Of a stretch of 64,000 bases of DNA, positions 17,504-26,156 are shown one piece after another. This DNA is from Olsenella sp. Marseille-P4559 (lineage in GTDB: Bacteria; Actinomycetota; Coriobacteriia; Coriobacteriales; Atopobiaceae): positions 313,995 through 377,994 of the forward strand of contig NZ_LR027573.1 of the NCBI RefSeq assembly GCF_900605015.1, given 5' to 3'. Numbering within the stretch: position 1 is the stretch's first letter; each line of letters opens with the position of its first letter. Made by a program: the position numbers and the translations under genes. The notes under the pieces are model-generated. The model had not been told where the DNA came from. It did no database searches and saw only the letters and a program-made list of their open reading frames with translations.

Positions 17504-17529
17504 GCCAAGGGGGCTGTCCCCTTGTCTCA
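17501..17529. repeat. 29-nt palindrome shared by two convergent stop codons
   Basis: TGAGCCAAGGGG and CCCCTTGTCTCA flank a GCTGT loop (one arm mismatch). The first three bases are the stop of the plus-strand DUF2200 gene; the last three, read on the minus strand, are the stop of the ArsC-like gene. It is probably a bidirectional terminator or mobile palindrome settled on the stop codons. Confidence 0.8.
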
Positions 17530-17889
17530 CAGCAGGCAATCAGACCACTCAGGCTCCTTGAAGCCGACAAGCACGAAGTCATCCCCCACCACAATCGGGC
17601 GCTTGACCAGCATGCCGTTGGTGGCGAGAAGGGCAAAGGCCTCCTCGTCGCTCATCCCTGCGTCAAGCCGGGCCTTCACGCCCATCTGCCGGTAGAGCTG
17701 ACCGCTCGTGTTGAAGAAGCGACGCACGGGAAGGCCGGAGCTGGCCTGCCACTCTGCGATCTCGACTGCGGTGGGGTTGTCCTCCACGATGTGACGGTCG
17801 GTGTAAGAAACGCCGTGCTGGTCCAGCCACGCCCTTGCGCGCTTGCACGTAGTGCACTTGGGGTACTCAACGAAAAGCAGGTCGGACAT
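17527..17889 (-). CDS. ArsC/Spx-family protein
   Basis: A 120-aa thioredoxin-fold protein of the arsenate reductase/Spx/YffB group. It has CTTC at about residues 12-15 (YPKCTTCKRARAWLD), a basic follow-up, FNTSGQLYRQMGVK and the cis-Pro region LVKRPIVVGDDFVLVGF. It could reduce a disulfide or act as a redox-sensing regulator. With no ars genes around, an arsenic role is not supported. The start follows AAGGAGAATACC. Confidence 0.87.
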   Translation of the reverse strand: MSDLLFVEYPKCTTCKRARAWLDQHGVSYTDRHIVEDNPTAVEIAEWQASSGLPVRRFFNTSGQLYRQMGVKARLDAGMSDEEAFALLATNGMLVKRPIVVGDDFVLVGFKEPEWSDCLL

Positions 17890-17949
17890 GGTATTCTCCT
17901 TGTAGATTTGATCAATGATGCATGCCGCTCAACGCCCAGCATCCGCCGC

Positions 17950-19467
17950 CTACAAATCTCTCCGCGTGAGAATCTCCTGCGGGATGAGGCGGCAGCCCTC
18001 CACCACGGTGCGCGCATAGACCGCGGCCTCCTCGGTGAGGCCGTCACGGAGAGGCGACATGTCAGGCATGCCGATATTCACCTGGCAGGTCTGCTCGTTG
18101 TCGGCGGGATTGGGGTAGCGCTCCTGCGCCCTGTCAATCATGAGCTGGTAGGCGGGGATGAATGGCGCAAACGGGTAGTGCTCGCCCAAGACATCGCGCA
18201 GACGCACCATGATGTCGATGCCCGCGCGGTCGATGTCTCCCCAGTAGAGAACCTCCACCGAGTCCGCGCCTAGCGTGTCGAGCAGCAGCGCCAGGCGGTT
18301 GTGCTCCAGGATGGGCGTGCCTCCGCCCAGAACCACGGCATGAATGCGCTCGCCCAGGATGGTGGTTCGTCCCTCCTCGTACATAAGGTCATGCACATCA
18401 AGCCAGGGGTCGAGGTTCTCGGTCACCAGCACGCGCATGTGCTTCCTGCGGCGCGGCGCGTGATAGAGAAGGTCCGGCTTGGGCATGGGCCTGTGGCGAA
18501 TGACGTCCTCCATGCCCATGGCACGCAGGAGGCGGTGACCATCCGAGCCGTACTCGAAGAACTTCTCGTCTCCGCCCATCTGGTAGGCAAGCTGGCGGCG
18601 CGTGATGTCGCCAGGCAGCGCGCCGTTGACCAGCGCGTCGTTGAGCGCGGTGAGCTGGCGCTCGAAGAGCGTGTAGGCACCGGGGTGGCTGAGAAGCCAA
18701 CCGTTCATCCAGAAGCGCTGGTCAAGCTCCAGAACTTTGGCGCGCATCTCGGTCTCGGCAGGGCCACCGCGACGGACGTAGGGGACGTCCGAGAGCTGCA
18801 CCGGCTTTGAGGGCGAGCCCTTCCCCATGCGGCGGACGCGACCGTGCGTCTGGCGAACGGGCGGCCTGGCAGGTGCGTCGGGCGCAGGGGGCTTCGTCTC
18901 CTGTGGCGCAACGAAATCAGGCGCGGTAGGCTCGGGCGCGCTGGGCTCTGTTGGCACAACCGCAGCATCGTCTGGCTCGGCCACTGGCCTCCGCTTCGAG
19001 ATACGGCGGCGAGCAGTGTGGCGCGGTGCGAGCGTTGCAGCCTCGACGGGAGGCTCAGTCGCATCGGGTGCCGCGACAACTGGGGCTTCTGGTGTCTCCG
19101 CAGGCTCTGGCGCTGGGTCGGACGTGAGCCCTGCCTCTGGCGCGGCGTCTGCCGGGGCAACCGGGGCCTCCGAGTCCTCCTCCATTGGCTTTCCCTCGGG
19201 AACGCGTAGTGTGTAGACGCCCTCCTGACCCTCGACGGGATTGAGTGCCCGAGACCTCACCGCTGCCTCGATGGCCTGGGCATCCTTTCCGCAGCGCTTG
19301 AAGATGGGAGCCAGGTCCTCCTCGGTCACAACCTCGCTCCGCACGCGCACGAGCGCGCTTGCCACCGACGCAGCCTTGTTCTTCTGCGAGGGCTCAAGGA
19401 CGGCGCACAGGGCCTCCCTCAGAAGGTCCAGGTTCCTGCGTTCCTCGTCCGTCAGCTTGCGGGCCAT
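17950..19467 (-). CDS. Orphan JetD-like protein (DUF2220, Toprim-related C-terminus)
   Basis: A 505-aa protein. Residues 1-95 are a helical, possibly winged-helix, N-terminus. Residues 100-225 are a Pro/Ala/Glu-rich disordered linker ending in basic RRRISKRR and RVRRMGKG stretches. The C-terminal 270 residues resemble JetD, the Toprim nuclease of Wadjet plasmid-defence systems: VLVTENLDPWLDVH, HAVVLGGGTPI and VLYWGDIDRAGIDIM (Toprim acidic motif), ending EGCRLIPQEIL. No JetA, JetB or JetC gene is adjacent, so it is an orphan or a relative with another job. The start follows AAAGGATTAAT. Array A locus 2 lies directly upstream. Confidence 0.75.
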   Translation of the reverse strand: MARKLTDEERRNLDLLREALCAVLEPSQKNKAASVASALVRVRSEVVTEEDLAPIFKRCGKDAQAIEAAVRSRALNPVEGQEGVYTLRVPEGKPMEEDSEAPVAPADAAPEAGLTSDPAPEPAETPEAPVVAAPDATEPPVEAATLAPRHTARRRISKRRPVAEPDDAAVVPTEPSAPEPTAPDFVAPQETKPPAPDAPARPPVRQTHGRVRRMGKGSPSKPVQLSDVPYVRRGGPAETEMRAKVLELDQRFWMNGWLLSHPGAYTLFERQLTALNDALVNGALPGDITRRQLAYQMGGDEKFFEYGSDGHRLLRAMGMEDVIRHRPMPKPDLLYHAPRRRKHMRVLVTENLDPWLDVHDLMYEEGRTTILGERIHAVVLGGGTPILEHNRLALLLDTLGADSVEVLYWGDIDRAGIDIMVRLRDVLGEHYPFAPFIPAYQLMIDRAQERYPNPADNEQTCQVNIGMPDMSPLRDGLTEEAAVYARTVVEGCRLIPQEILTRRDL

Positions 19468-19599
19468 ATTAATCCTTTCGTGCGGTTATGCAAGAAGGAT
19501 ACGGCAAACCCGAGAACCACCCCAAATGGGGCCTGTGCAATCTTGTATAACTCCACTGTGGGACGATCGCTAACCAGTAAGCCTGCCCTCTTCAAGACC

Positions 19600-19885
19600 C
19601 TGCTTGGCCGAGAAGCACGCTCGTGCGTACGCACGATGCCGACTTTCCGCCGAAATGGGCCCCCCGGGAACCCCGCCTGGCAGAAAGGTGCAATCATGCG
19701 TACGCACGACCGTGGATTCCCGGCATAGCCCCGGCGTTCGCCCAGTTGGGCGAGAGGCCCATGGCAACAGGCGGGGCTTGTGCGTGCGCACAATGCGGCT
19801 TTCTCGGCAGGGTGTGGTCCCCAAAGGGCCCAGCCGTCAGATAACCGCATTTATGCGTACGCACGACGACAACAAACTGCCACCA
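19600..19885. repeat. Palindrome array A, locus 2 (four units)
   Basis: In the 707-bp gene-free interval 19468-20174. Cores lie at 19624-19633, 19697-19706, 19781-19790 (TGCGTGCGCA) and 19854-19863, spaced 73, 84 and 73 bp. The segment 19731-19780 is nearly identical to locus 1 (GGCGTTCGCCCA, then ACAGGCGGGGCT). Outer arms again resemble GGCAGAAA and TTTCCGCC. The remainder of the interval (to 20174) holds nothing I recognise. Confidence 0.88.
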
Positions 19886-20174
19886 GGAGGGGCGGCACCG
19901 CCGCCGAGCCCAAATCGCCACGAGCCCCGTTTTGCGAAATGACGGTTGGTGGCAGAATCCGTTGCATTACTTATATGTCATGATGCCAGTCGCAAACCCC
20001 TGACCTGCGCTTCATCAAACCTAGAACCGCTTTGTACTCGGAGCGATCCCGAAAAACTGCCACCAACCGTAAATTCGTGCCAAACGGGATCCCACTCTCC
20101 GCCCCCGCACAAGAAAAGGCCCGCCGACGCAAGCCGACGGACCCAGACAAAACACGCGGCAACGAGAGAGACGC

Positions 20175-22679
20175 CTACTCGTTGTCGCCGCCCGTGGCCT
20201 TGGTGGCACTGACCGCAGTGGCAGCGTCCTTGGCGTCGTGCCACACCCAGTCGGTGAAGGCGGGGTGGTCGTAGCCGTTGTCAACCGCAAACTGGAAGGC
20301 ATCCTGACGGAACTTCTCCCACTTGGCAATCTGGTCGGCCCACTTCTCGGCGTCGATAATGCGCAACGCGTCGGCCGCGAGCGCCCAGCGGTCCATGTGG
20401 TTCAGGCGCAGCATGTCGTAGGGCGTGGTCGTGGAGCCCTGTTCCTCGTAGCCGTGGACGTGGAAGCTGTCGTGGTTGGGACGGCCCCAGATCAGACGGC
20501 GAATTGTGCCGGGATAGGCATGGAAGGCAAAGAGGACGGGCCTGTCGGAGGTGAAGAGCGCCTTGAACTGCTCGTCGGTGAGGGCCTCGTCGTTCTCGGA
20601 GGCGTTCTGGATCTTGAGCAGCTCAACCACGTTCACCAGGCGGCACTTGACGCCCAGCTTGTCGAGGAGCTCGAGCGCGGCCATGGTCTCCTGCGTGGGC
20701 ACGTCACCGCAGCAGCCAAGGACGATGTCGGGCTCCTCGTCGTCAGCGGTGTTGGACGCCCACTTCCACTCGGTGGCGCCAGCCGCGAGCTCCTCGCGGG
20801 CCTCGTCGAGCGTGAGCCACGTGGGGGCGGGCTGCTTGCCGGCAAAGACCGCGTTCACGCAGTTGGCCGAGGTATAGCAACGCTCGGCCACGGCCAGGAG
20901 CAGGTTCGCGTCGGCGGGGTAGTAGATGTTCACGACGTGATCGTTGTTGAAGCACTTGTTGAGAAGCACGTCCACAAAACCGGGATCCTGGTGAGAGAAG
21001 CCGTTGTGGTCCTGGCGCCAGACATGGCTCGAGAGGAGCATGTTGAGGCCGGAGATCGGCTTGCGCCAGGAGATCTCGCGCACGGTGGCCTCGAGCCACT
21101 TGCAGTGCTGGTTGACCATGGAGTCAACAATGTGCACGAAGCTCTCGTAGCTCGACCACAGGCCGTGGCGGCCGGTCAGGATGTAACCCTCGAGAAGGCC
21201 CTCGCACTGGTGCTCGGAGAGCTGCTCGATCACGTTGCCCACGGGCGAAAGGTGCTCGTCGTTGGCAGGGTCGTCGTTGAGGTCGCCGTTGAACCACTGC
21301 TTGTCCGTCACCTGGTAGCTGGGCTGCAGACGGTTGGAGGCCGTCTCGTCGGGACCGAAGATGCGGAACTTGTCGCGGTTGTTGTTGATGAGCTCGGCGG
21401 TGTACTCGCCCAGGACGCGGGTCGCCTCGGTGGCACCAAAGCCGTGGCCGCCGCCCTTGACGTCAATCTCGTACCTGGAGGTGTCGGGGAGGTCGAGGCC
21501 CTCAAGGAGCTTGCCGCCGTTGGTGTTGGGGTTGGCGCCCAGGCGCAGCTCGCCCTCGGGCATGAACTCGGTGACCTCGGGACGGATGGCGCCCTTCTCG
21601 TCGAAGAGGCCCTCGGGGCCATAGGACTCGAGCCAGCCCTTGAGGACCTCGAAGTGGGCCTCGGTGTCGCGGGCGGACGCCAGGGGCACCTGGTGCGCAC
21701 GCCAAGAGCCCTCGGTCTTCTTGCCGTCGATCTCCTTGGGGCAGGTCCAGCCCTTGGGGGTGCGGAAGATGACCATGGGGTAGAACGGGCGGGACGCCTC
21801 GCCGGCGGCCGCGCGACGCTTGATGTCGCAGATCTTGTCGAAGACGGCCTCGAGCAGCGCCGCAAAGCGACGGTGGATGGAGGCGTGGTCCTCCTCGTCG
21901 AAGCCGGCGACGAAGTTGTAGGGGTGATAGCCCATGCCACGGAAGAACTCGTCGCGCTCGGCATCGGAGATGCGGGCGAGGATGGTGGGGTTGGCAATCT
22001 TGTAGCCGTTGAGGTGCAGGATCGGCAGCACGATGCCGTCGGTGAGAGGGTCCATGAACTTGTTCGTCTGCCAGCTGGTGGCGAGAGGGCCGGTCTCGGC
22101 CTCGCCGTCGCCCACCACGGCAACCGCGAGCATGCTGGGGTTGTCGAGCACCGAGCCATAGGCGTGCGAGAGGACATAGCCCAGCTCGCCGCCCTCGTGG
22201 ATGGAGCCAGGGGTCTCGGGAGCGTAGTGACTGGGGATTCCGCCGGGGTAGGAGAACTGGCGGAAGAACTTCTGGAGGCCAGCCTCATCGTTGGTGATGT
22301 CGGGGCGAATCTCGCGATAGGTGCCGTCAAGGAGGGACTGCGCGGTGCCGGCGGGTCCGCCGTGACCGGGACCCATGAGGAAGATGGCGTTCTGGCTGTG
22401 GTCGCGGATGAGTCGGTTCACGTGGCCAAAGAGGAAGTTGAGGCCGGGCGTGGTTCCCCAGTGGCCGACGAGACGGTGCTTGACGTCCTCGCGCGTGAAG
22501 CCGACGGGGCCGTCCTGGTTCTTGAAGTCCGCACGCATGAGCGGGTTGGAGCGCAGGTAGATCTGGCCGACGGAGAGGTAGTTGGCGCAGCGCCAATACT
22601 TGTCGACCCACGCGATCTCGTCCTCGCTCACCGGTCCGTCGAGCTTCTTCCAGGGAGTTCCCAACACGGGCTGAGCCAT
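20175..22679 (-). CDS. xfp: Xylulose-5-phosphate/fructose-6-phosphate phosphoketolase
   Basis: A thiamine-diphosphate enzyme (834 aa) splitting xylulose-5-P or fructose-6-P with phosphate into acetyl-P and a triose- or tetrose-P. Family features: [16 protein letters not shown] at the N-terminus, [17 protein letters not shown] (around 105), [36 protein letters not shown] (ThDP motif, around 190), [22 protein letters not shown] and [13 protein letters not shown]. The length is normal. The ATG follows GAGGAGAACGAGT. It is the central pathway into which sugars from the nearby clusters would flow. Palindromes upstream and the adjacent LacI gene suggest repression by that regulator. Confidence 0.97.
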   Translation of the reverse strand: MAQPVLGTPWKKLDGPVSEDEIAWVDKYWRCANYLSVGQIYLRSNPLMRADFKNQDGPVGFTREDVKHRLVGHWGTTPGLNFLFGHVNRLIRDHSQNAIFLMGPGHGGPAGTAQSLLDGTYREIRPDITNDEAGLQKFFRQFSYPGGIPSHYAPETPGSIHEGGELGYVLSHAYGSVLDNPSMLAVAVVGDGEAETGPLATSWQTNKFMDPLTDGIVLPILHLNGYKIANPTILARISDAERDEFFRGMGYHPYNFVAGFDEEDHASIHRRFAALLEAVFDKICDIKRRAAAGEASRPFYPMVIFRTPKGWTCPKEIDGKKTEGSWRAHQVPLASARDTEAHFEVLKGWLESYGPEGLFDEKGAIRPEVTEFMPEGELRLGANPNTNGGKLLEGLDLPDTSRYEIDVKGGGHGFGATEATRVLGEYTAELINNNRDKFRIFGPDETASNRLQPSYQVTDKQWFNGDLNDDPANDEHLSPVGNVIEQLSEHQCEGLLEGYILTGRHGLWSSYESFVHIVDSMVNQHCKWLEATVREISWRKPISGLNMLLSSHVWRQDHNGFSHQDPGFVDVLLNKCFNNDHVVNIYYPADANLLLAVAERCYTSANCVNAVFAGKQPAPTWLTLDEAREELAAGATEWKWASNTADDEEPDIVLGCCGDVPTQETMAALELLDKLGVKCRLVNVVELLKIQNASENDEALTDEQFKALFTSDRPVLFAFHAYPGTIRRLIWGRPNHDSFHVHGYEEQGSTTTPYDMLRLNHMDRWALAADALRIIDAEKWADQIAKWEKFRQDAFQFAVDNGYDHPAFTDWVWHDAKDAATAVSATKATGGDNE

Positions 22680-22726
22680 ACTCGTTCTCCTCTCGCTGGC
22701 GGCATGCTGTGCCGCTCACCCACCGA

Positions 22727-22772
22727 CTACTACTGTCTGCACATTTCACAGTGTAGTAGGTAAAACGTTTTA
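22727..22772. promoter_or_regulatory. Operator region upstream of phosphoketolase
   Basis: The palindrome TAAAACGTTTTA (22761-22772), with the central CG typical of LacI-family operators, lies about 80 bp upstream of the phosphoketolase ATG. Inverted arms CTACTAC (22727-22733) and GTAGTAG (22753-22759) lie beside it. The LacI regulator encoded next door is the obvious candidate to bind. Confidence 0.55.
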
Positions 22773-22857
22773 TCATCGTGAGAACAGATCGGATTTCTCA
22801 AGCGGTGCGTAAGGTCTGCACAATTGGGGAGTGCGAGGCAGGCGGGCAGCGCTAAAC

Positions 22858-22936
22858 GTTCGGGATTTGCGGCGAGAGAGACCTTCTCCGTAAAACATCG
22901 CCGGTTAGACGGTCGTAACCGGTCGGAATTTACGGC
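22858..22936. repeat. Repeat family B, second locus (two tails)
   Basis: GTTCGGGATTTGCGGC at 22858 and GGTCGGAATTTACGGC at 22921 are direct repeats 63 bp apart. The second is preceded by the hairpin CCGGTTA/TAACCGG with an 8-nt loop, as at 11319-11357. It lies in the 355-bp gap between the LacI gene and phosphoketolase. Confidence 0.6.
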
Positions 22937-23034
22937 AGCGCAATCATGCGTCGTCAACCCGCTTGAGCGGCAAGGATGCGCACCGTTCCCCACGCACGCC
23001 ACCCGCGGCCAGCCGACCGCCATGAACCCACCGC

Positions 23035-24057
23035 CTACAACCACCGGACGCTGTCCTTCTCGACCAGCCGTGGCGTGAGCATGCGCTCGACCGACGGCGC
23101 AACCTCTGCATCGTCACCGTGCTCCCCCACGCGCGCGAGCATCATGTCGGCCGCAACCTTGGAGATCGCGGGCACGTTCTGCTCGATAGACGTAAGCGCC
23201 GGCTCGAAGAGAGAGTCGGCCGCGCTGTTGTCGTAGCTCACCACCGAAAGGTCGTCCGGCACACGCAGGCCGTGCTCGTACACGCGCTTGAGCAGCCCCA
23301 ACGCAATGTTGTCGCTGCTCGCAAATGCCGCTGTGGCATCGGTGGCAAGAAGGCCCTCGGCCGCCTGCCAGGCGTCGGGAATGTAGTAGTCGCTCTCGAA
23401 GACCAGCCTGGGGTCAAAGTCAATCCCATGCTCGGCCAGCGCGCGCCTATAGCCAGCAAGGCGCAGTCGACCCGTGTTGGAGCCTGGGTTGATGATGCAT
23501 GCCACCCGCTGGTGCCCATGCCGCAAAAGGTGATCCGTAGCCAGGTAACCGCCAAGCTCGTTGTCGTAGCGCACGCGGTCTCGGCTCACGCCTTCGATAA
23601 AGCGGTCAACCATCACAAGCGGCACCGGCAGCTGCGCAAGGGCGTCGATAAGCTCCTGGTCGGTGGTGAACTCGTCCGCAACCACGAGGAAGATGCCGTC
23701 GACCCCGCGGTTCACCAACAGGCGGACCAACTCGGCGTCGCTCTCGGACGAGCCTACAGAATTGGTGATCAGCAGCAGGTAGCCCCGCTCGCGACAGAGA
23801 ATCTCGAGGTTGTTGGCGAGAGACGCAAAGTAGCGGCTCTGGATGTTAGGCACGACCAGCCCAAACGAGTGCGACTGCTGCATCACCAGGCTGCGCGCAA
23901 TCTGGTTGGGGATGTAGTGCTTGCGCAGCGCGACCTCCTTGATGCGGCGGCGGTTCTCCTCGCTCACGCGGCACGGTCGGTTGTTGAGAACGAGCGACAC
24001 CGTGGCAGACGAGAGTCCCACTTCGCGTGCGATATCCTTGAGCGTCACCTTTGCCAT
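23035..24057 (-). CDS. LacI-family transcriptional regulator
   Basis: A sugar-responsive repressor. The N-terminal helix-turn-helix reads AKVTLKDIAREVGLSSATVS with the hinge helix NQIARSLVMQ. A periplasmic-binding-protein-like effector domain follows (SFGLVVPNIQSRYFASLANN, GVDGIFLVVADEF, VVSYDNSAADSLFEPALTSI). I start it at ATG 24057 (MAKVTL), 11 codons inside a longer open frame, because the family begins just before the first helix. It lies upstream of phosphoketolase in the same direction and probably controls it. Confidence 0.9.
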   Translation of the reverse strand: MAKVTLKDIAREVGLSSATVSLVLNNRPCRVSEENRRRIKEVALRKHYIPNQIARSLVMQQSHSFGLVVPNIQSRYFASLANNLEILCRERGYLLLITNSVGSSESDAELVRLLVNRGVDGIFLVVADEFTTDQELIDALAQLPVPLVMVDRFIEGVSRDRVRYDNELGGYLATDHLLRHGHQRVACIINPGSNTGRLRLAGYRRALAEHGIDFDPRLVFESDYYIPDAWQAAEGLLATDATAAFASSDNIALGLLKRVYEHGLRVPDDLSVVSYDNSAADSLFEPALTSIEQNVPAISKVAADMMLARVGEHGDDAEVAPSVERMLTPRLVEKDSVRWL

Positions 24058-24260
24058 TGCCACATCCCGCCGCAAGTAGTAAGCCCGCATGTCGGTATAG
24101 AAGATAGCCTGAGAACAAACTCCACGCGAGCCAGGCTCGCAAATTTGGGATCTTGGGCTGCGGAGCCCGTCACTGCGGGACCACCCCGCATCTGCGTGCG
24201 GGCTGACTCCGCTCGGGCTACACTGTTAGCAGCCGTAACCCTACGTCTACCGGAGACCCC

Positions 24261-24929
24261 ATGGAGTTCAATATCGTCACCATCGTCCTCATCTGCGTCG
24301 CCGCAGCCTACTTCATTATCGAGCAGGTGCTACGCACATCAAGGCTTGGGAAGTTTGCGCTGCTCCTTCGCTCCGACAAGTACGACGAGGCGCTCGACCT
24401 GCTCGAGACCCCAGGCTCGAAGTGGCTGTTCCCGCCGTACAACCGCGAGTACATGAAGCTCAACGCCTACCTCATGAATGACGACGAGAAGAGCGCCGCC
24501 AAGCAGTTTGACCTGCTGTTCTCCATGCGGCCCTCCAAGAAGCAGCGCGCCGACCTCGTCGTGAAGGCGTACCGCTACTACATGGAGCACGAGCGCTACA
24601 AGGACGCCAAGCCCCTGCTGGAAGAGATTGAGAAGACCGCCGACAAGTCCGTGGCGGATGAGTCACGACTCATGTGGGACATCTTTGCCGAGAGCGACTA
24701 CAGCCACATCGACGAGATGGAAGTGCAGTACGAGAAGGCCAAGAGCGCGCAGGAGCGCATGAGGCTTGCGCTGCTGATCGCCACCCAGTACGAGAACGCC
24801 AAGAGAAAGCCCAAGGTCGAAGAGTGGCGCCGCAAGGCCGAGGGCGCCGCAAGGGAGCTCGAGGAGAACGCGCGGCATGTTGCGGAGAAGGGCGCGAAGG
24901 ACGACCCAAAGGACACAGGGAGGAGGTAG
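24261..24929 (+). CDS. Membrane-anchored TPR-like protein, hypothetical
   Basis: A 222-aa protein with one N-terminal transmembrane helix (IVTIVLICVAAAYFIIEQV, residues 5-23) and a cytosolic helical repeat body. The body (KYDEALDLLETPGSKW, NDDEKSAAKQFDLLFSMRPS, EHERYKDAKPLLEEIEKTAD) looks like TPR helices, with a charged coiled-coil-like C-terminus. The ATG follows CGGAGACCCC. It may be a scaffold at the membrane; I do not recognise a named family. It converges on array A locus 3. Confidence 0.7.
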   Translation: MEFNIVTIVLICVAAAYFIIEQVLRTSRLGKFALLLRSDKYDEALDLLETPGSKWLFPPYNREYMKLNAYLMNDDEKSAAKQFDLLFSMRPSKKQRADLVVKAYRYYMEHERYKDAKPLLEEIEKTADKSVADESRLMWDIFAESDYSHIDEMEVQYEKAKSAQERMRLALLIATQYENAKRKPKVEEWRRKAEGAARELEENARHVAEKGAKDDPKDTGRR

Positions 24930-24984
24930 GCGGGCGGAGCCATCAGAGCGACCATCAATGCCGCCCGACAGGCAACCGCCCCGA

Positions 24985-25195
24985 TGGCAGAAGATCGCGG
25001 TCGTGCGTACGCACGACCTCGACTATCTGTCAATTTCACCTGCCAGAGGTCCCGTGATGGCAGAAAATCGCCATCGTGCGTACGCACGACCTCGATTCGT
25101 TACCATGTTCTTCTCGGCCAACTGGGCAAACACCAGAGTCCCGGCAGATTTACTTACTCATGCGTACGCACGATTGAGACTATTTGCCCGTCGGG
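24985..25195. repeat. Palindrome array A, locus 3 (three units)
   Basis: In the 375-bp gap between two convergent genes. Cores at 25004-25013, 25077-25086 and 25161-25170 are all TGCGTACGCA, spaced 73 and 84 bp, as at loci 1 and 2. The first two lie in near-perfect larger palindromes: CGTGCGTACGCACGAC, with GGCAGAA upstream. The 84-bp interval carries CTCGGCCAACTGGGCAAAC, a relative of the inner repeat at loci 1 and 2 in opposite orientation. Confidence 0.88.
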
Positions 25196-25304
25196 ACAAA
25201 CCTGCGACTCAATTGCACCCCTGGCGGAGCCACGACCTGCAATTAAGCCGTAGTTTTCCCTTGGGCTGGCCAAACGGCTGGCCAAGCCAGGGCCAGCCCC
25301 TCCC

Positions 25305-26123
25305 CTAGTCCAGCATCGCAGGGTTGAGCATCACGCCGAAGTCGCGCGCGATGGCACGTAGGTCATCGTCGGTAATCGTCTGGCGCGCGCCGCCACAGGA
25401 GAGAACGCGCACGTAGACGCCCGCGCTCTTCTCGATGGTGTGGGCAAGCCCAAAGGCGGCATCGAAGTCTGCGCCGCTCACGAACAGGCCATGCATGGCC
25501 CAGACCGCGGCCTGGTAGGTCTCCATCTTCTTGCTCGTCGCACGCGCGATGTCAACGCCGCCGGGAACCATCCAAGGCACCACGCCCACGCCCTCGGGGA
25601 AGACCACCGGGCACTCCGTGGCACTCTGCCAGAGCGGCCGCGTAAAGTCGCGGTCGGTGAGCGGCAGCACGTAGGTGAGCGCGATCACGTTGGTGGCGTG
25701 GCAGTGGTAGATCACGCGGTTGGTTCCGCCGGTCACGCGCTTGCGCACGCTGTGGTTCATGAGGTGCGTGGGGAACTCGCTCGTGGGCACGCTGCCGCCG
25801 AGAAGGCCCCACACCACGCGCCAGCGCTCGCCCCTCTCGTCCAGCTCGCAGATGCCGATGTTAGCCGCGGGGTCAAGCGCGACGTTTCTCAGGTACTTCC
25901 CCGAGCCCGTCGCCACGAAGTACTCCCCCGCCAGGTTGGGCAGGGCAACGCCAATCTCGTGCCATCTGCGCGGCTCGTCAAAGAACGGTCGCGCGGCCTC
26001 CACGTCCTCCTCGCTCAGGCGATACGTGAGGTTGCCGCCGTTGCGCTCGTGCCAGCCCTGCAGCCAGCCGTCGTTGCACATGCGCGCGAACCCCTGCACA
26101 AAGTCCAGATCGACCATAGCCAT
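25305..26123 (-). CDS. rhaD: Rhamnulose-1-phosphate aldolase
   Basis: A class II zinc aldolase (272 aa) cleaving L-rhamnulose-1-phosphate to DHAP and L-lactaldehyde. Signatures: GWLQGWHERNGGNLTYRL (N-terminal), ATGSGKYLRNV, VIYHCHATNVIALTY (zinc His), PEGVGVVPWMVPGG, and AVWAMHGLFVSGADF (zinc His). The start is the first of two close ATGs, after GGGAAGCAGCGATC. It is the last gene of rhaB-rhaA-rhaD, 33 bp after rhaA. Confidence 0.96.
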   Translation of the reverse strand: MAMVDLDFVQGFARMCNDGWLQGWHERNGGNLTYRLSEEDVEAARPFFDEPRRWHEIGVALPNLAGEYFVATGSGKYLRNVALDPAANIGICELDERGERWRVVWGLLGGSVPTSEFPTHLMNHSVRKRVTGGTNRVIYHCHATNVIALTYVLPLTDRDFTRPLWQSATECPVVFPEGVGVVPWMVPGGVDIARATSKKMETYQAAVWAMHGLFVSGADFDAAFGLAHTIEKSAGVYVRVLSCGGARQTITDDDLRAIARDFGVMLNPAMLD

Positions 26124-26156
26124 GATCGCTGCTTCCCTTCTCGCCAGACCACCCGC

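Noticed and set aside
17527-17889. Arsenic resistance operon
   Set aside because: The gene is of the ArsC/Spx fold only; no arsR, arsB or acr3 genes neighbour it.
11085-25195. CRISPR arrays
   Set aside because: Regular spacing suggested it, but the repeat is only 10 bp, the intervals are related to each other, spacing alternates between two values, and there are no cas genes.
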